Below are positions 62,622 to 64,000 of a stretch of DNA of 64,000 nucleotides, piece after piece. Below the pieces are notes generated by a model. It was not told the DNA's origin, did not search any database, and saw nothing but the letters and a program-made list of their open reading frames with translations. A program made the translations under genes and the position numbers. Every line of letters begins with the position of its first letter. The first letter of the stretch is position 1. The stretch lies in assembly GCA_902364065.1 (NCBI GenBank), contig CABJCJ010000002.1, positions 71,714-135,713 of the forward strand, given 5' to 3'. Source of the stretch: Veillonellaceae bacterium SB90 (lineage in GTDB: Bacteria > Bacillota > Negativicutes > Selenomonadales > Selenomonadaceae).

Positions 62622-63260
62622 TCACTTCTCATCCGTGCGGCGAAGTGCCAGGAGTTCCTGCGGCACCGGACGCCCCTTGTGGTAGAACTGCCAGTCCGCA
62701 TCGCCCAGCTCGCGCTGCACACGGCATGGCACGCCAAACGCCAGCACATTCGCCGGGATATCCTTCGTCACCACACTGCCCGCGCCGATCACCGAATTAT
62801 CGCCGATCGTCACGCCCGGCACCACGATGACGCCCGCGCCGAGCCAGACATTCCGGCCGATGTGGATCGGCAGATTGTACTGATACCCCTTCTCGCGCAG
62901 CTCCGGCGCCAGAGGATGATTCGGTGTCGCTAGCGTCACATTCGGTCCGATCATCGTGTAGTCCCCAATGAAAATCTCACCGTCGTCCACCGCCGTCAGA
63001 TTGTAGTTCGCATAGACCTGCCGGCCAAGATGCAAATGACGTCCGCCCCAGTTCGCATGCAGCGGCGGCTCGATGTAGCAGTCTTCGCCCATCTCCGCCA
63101 GCATCTCCCGCAGGAGTGCCTGCCGCTTCTCCTGCTCATGCGGCCGTGTCATATTAAAATCATAGAGCTTCTCCATGCAGTCAAACTGCTCCTCCATGAG
63201 CTCGCCATCCATCGGCAAATAAAGCTCTCCATTCGTCAACTTATCCTTTGCTCTGCGCAT
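62622..63260 (-). CDS. Sugar O-acetyltransferase (maltose/galactoside type)
   Basis: 212 residues. Left-handed beta-helix of hexapeptide repeats (GGRHLHLGRQVYANYN, IFIGDYTMIGPNVTLATP with the catalytic His in TPNHPL, IGRNVWLGAGVIVVPGVTIG). N-terminal Maa/LacA-type region. Acetyl-CoA donor; the sugar acceptor is unknown. Start ATG at 63260, after GGAAGGCG. Confidence 0.9.
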   Translation of the reverse strand: MRRAKDKLTNGELYLPMDGELMEEQFDCMEKLYDFNMTRPHEQEKRQALLREMLAEMGEDCYIEPPLHANWGGRHLHLGRQVYANYNLTAVDDGEIFIGDYTMIGPNVTLATPNHPLAPELREKGYQYNLPIHIGRNVWLGAGVIVVPGVTIGDNSVIGAGSVVTKDIPANVLAFGVPCRVQRELGDADWQFYHKGRPVPQELLALRRTDEK

Positions 63261-63329
63261 TATATCGCCTTCCTTCATTTTATGTTCCTGCTTCTATCAT
63301 TCGACAATCCCCTGCCATTTCCCTGCTTC

Positions 63330-63420
63330 CCCTTTTGAGCCCTTCGGGCTCACTTCCCTCAAAAGGGACAGCTCTCTACCACTGGCGTCCCTTCCGGGAA
63401 GCTGGCAGTGCAGTTGCCTA
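63330..63420. repeat. REP-like palindromic intergenic element
   Basis: Nested palindromes: CCCTTTTGAG / CTCAAAAGGG (63330-63339 / 63358-63367) around GAGCCCTTCGGGCTC (63337-63351), and then a second TCCCTTCCGGGA hairpin. The remainder of 63261-63575 shows no gene. Confidence 0.55.
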
Positions 63421-63575
63421 AAAAAAAAGGGCAACCGCTCTCGTTCACTGCTCTGCCTGATGGAAACGGCCCCTGAGACAAGCATCAGGCCGTCAGCAAA
63501 ATCCTCAAGAGTTACCGAGTCACATACAACAGCCCGCCTTCATGATATAGTAATATCTACAGCAGTTTACAGCTT

Positions 63576-64000
63576 TTAAGCCGCTTGCTCATCGCCCCAG
63601 GCCAAGACCTGCAAGGCTTTGAGCAGCGTGCCTGAATTTATGCTACTTTGGGCTTTGGACACCAAAGTGGCGAAAAATACTTCCTTGTGGATCTGCTGGC
63701 TCAGCGCGTGCCGCAGCTCCTGCGGGCTCTTGTCCCGGTAGGCGCTCAGCTTCCCGTCCTCGTACGGCAGGATCTTCATGAGAGCGTGCCCAGCGTTCGT
63801 CAGATTCAGCAGGTGCTCAATCGCAGTCTTCGTACGAACTTTGTAGCTACCGAGCTCCCAGAACATCTTCTGCTCGTAGTAGTTCGTCTCAATGCCCCAG
63901 CGAAGCTTGTAGAGTTTGAGCGGATAAAACGTCATGAGCCTAGAGCTGGTGTCACGAAGTGCCTTACTCTCCTGCCAGGCAATGCTCATGTGCAGGGTCA
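63576..64000 (-). mobile_element. Transposase C-terminus (IS4-family DDE type), cut by window edge
   Basis: The frame stays open to the window end, so this is the C-terminal part of a longer protein. YKLRWGIETNYYEQK gives the Y(2)R(3)E(6)K signature of IS4-type DDE transposases, whose Glu is the third catalytic residue. Followed by VRTKTAIEHLLNLTNAGHAL. Terminal inverted repeats could not be paired because only one end is here. Confidence 0.75.

Overview
The window is one contiguous stretch of a bacterial chromosome of roughly 55-60 % GC by eye. It is densely packed and almost all genes lie on the minus strand. The gene content (DivIVA, two SepF-type proteins, RNase J, a T-box on thrS, an S-box/SAM-I riboswitch on metK, an L20-type leader on infC, CCA-encoding tRNA genes) is Firmicutes-like. 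The high GC and the mixture of Gram-positive regulation with genes such as hfq, miaA and YgiQ point to the class Negativicutes, perhaps a Selenomonas/Mitsuokella relative. That placement is inference, because no marker rRNA is present.

Layout. 1-13 kb: a cut D-Ala-D-Ala carboxypeptidase, dnaE, RNase J, an RsmJ-like methyltransferase and the miaB-mutS-mutL unit. 13.3-21.0 kb: a complete four-gene Wadjet (SMC/kleisin plus topoisomerase-VI-like nuclease) anti-plasmid/anti-phage operon in the order D-A-B-C. It sits next to a tRNA-Leu gene and is bracketed by two nearly identical 36/37-nt direct repeats; it is the clearest accessory island here. 21.6-31 kb: an unrecognised zinc-ribbon protein, a Cys-Gly-Cys-Gly-Asp tRNA operon, pepD, a divergent second SepF, typA, gltS, and metK behind a SAM-I riboswitch. 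30.7-37 kb: a ylm/divIVA-type division and envelope cluster (pgeF, yggS, sepF, proC, ylmH, divIVA, lspA, rluD, pyrR). 37-49.5 kb: two radical-SAM proteins, nrdR, rodZ, nifS-iscR, rarA, dut, hfq, miaA, a UPF0173 hydrolase, thiN and an rRNA methyltransferase. 49.6-57.6 kb: infC-rpmI-rplT and thrS, normally neighbours in Firmicutes, separated by a TetR-HlyD-permease-permease export cassette that has its own shared operator motif. 57.6-61 kb: bioY-thiolase-acyl-CoA ligase behind a promoter whose -35 box lies in a BirA-like operator. 61-64 kb: a MaoC-like hot-dog protein, a Gly/Asp/Tyr-rich membrane-anchored protein, a small membrane protein, an O-acetyltransferase and a transposase fragment at the right edge.

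The regulatory layer is unusually readable. I could place about a dozen sigma-70-type promoters (mostly 17-nt spacers), three RNA switches with terminator hairpins, and three candidate repressor operators (Rrf2/IscR, TetR, BirA). Nothing here is certainly a new system. The best leads are the Wadjet island and its repeats, the BirA-controlled thiolase/ligase pair, the export cassette without an ATPase, the extra SepF paralogue, and the 61.5-62.6 kb pair of unknown membrane proteins.
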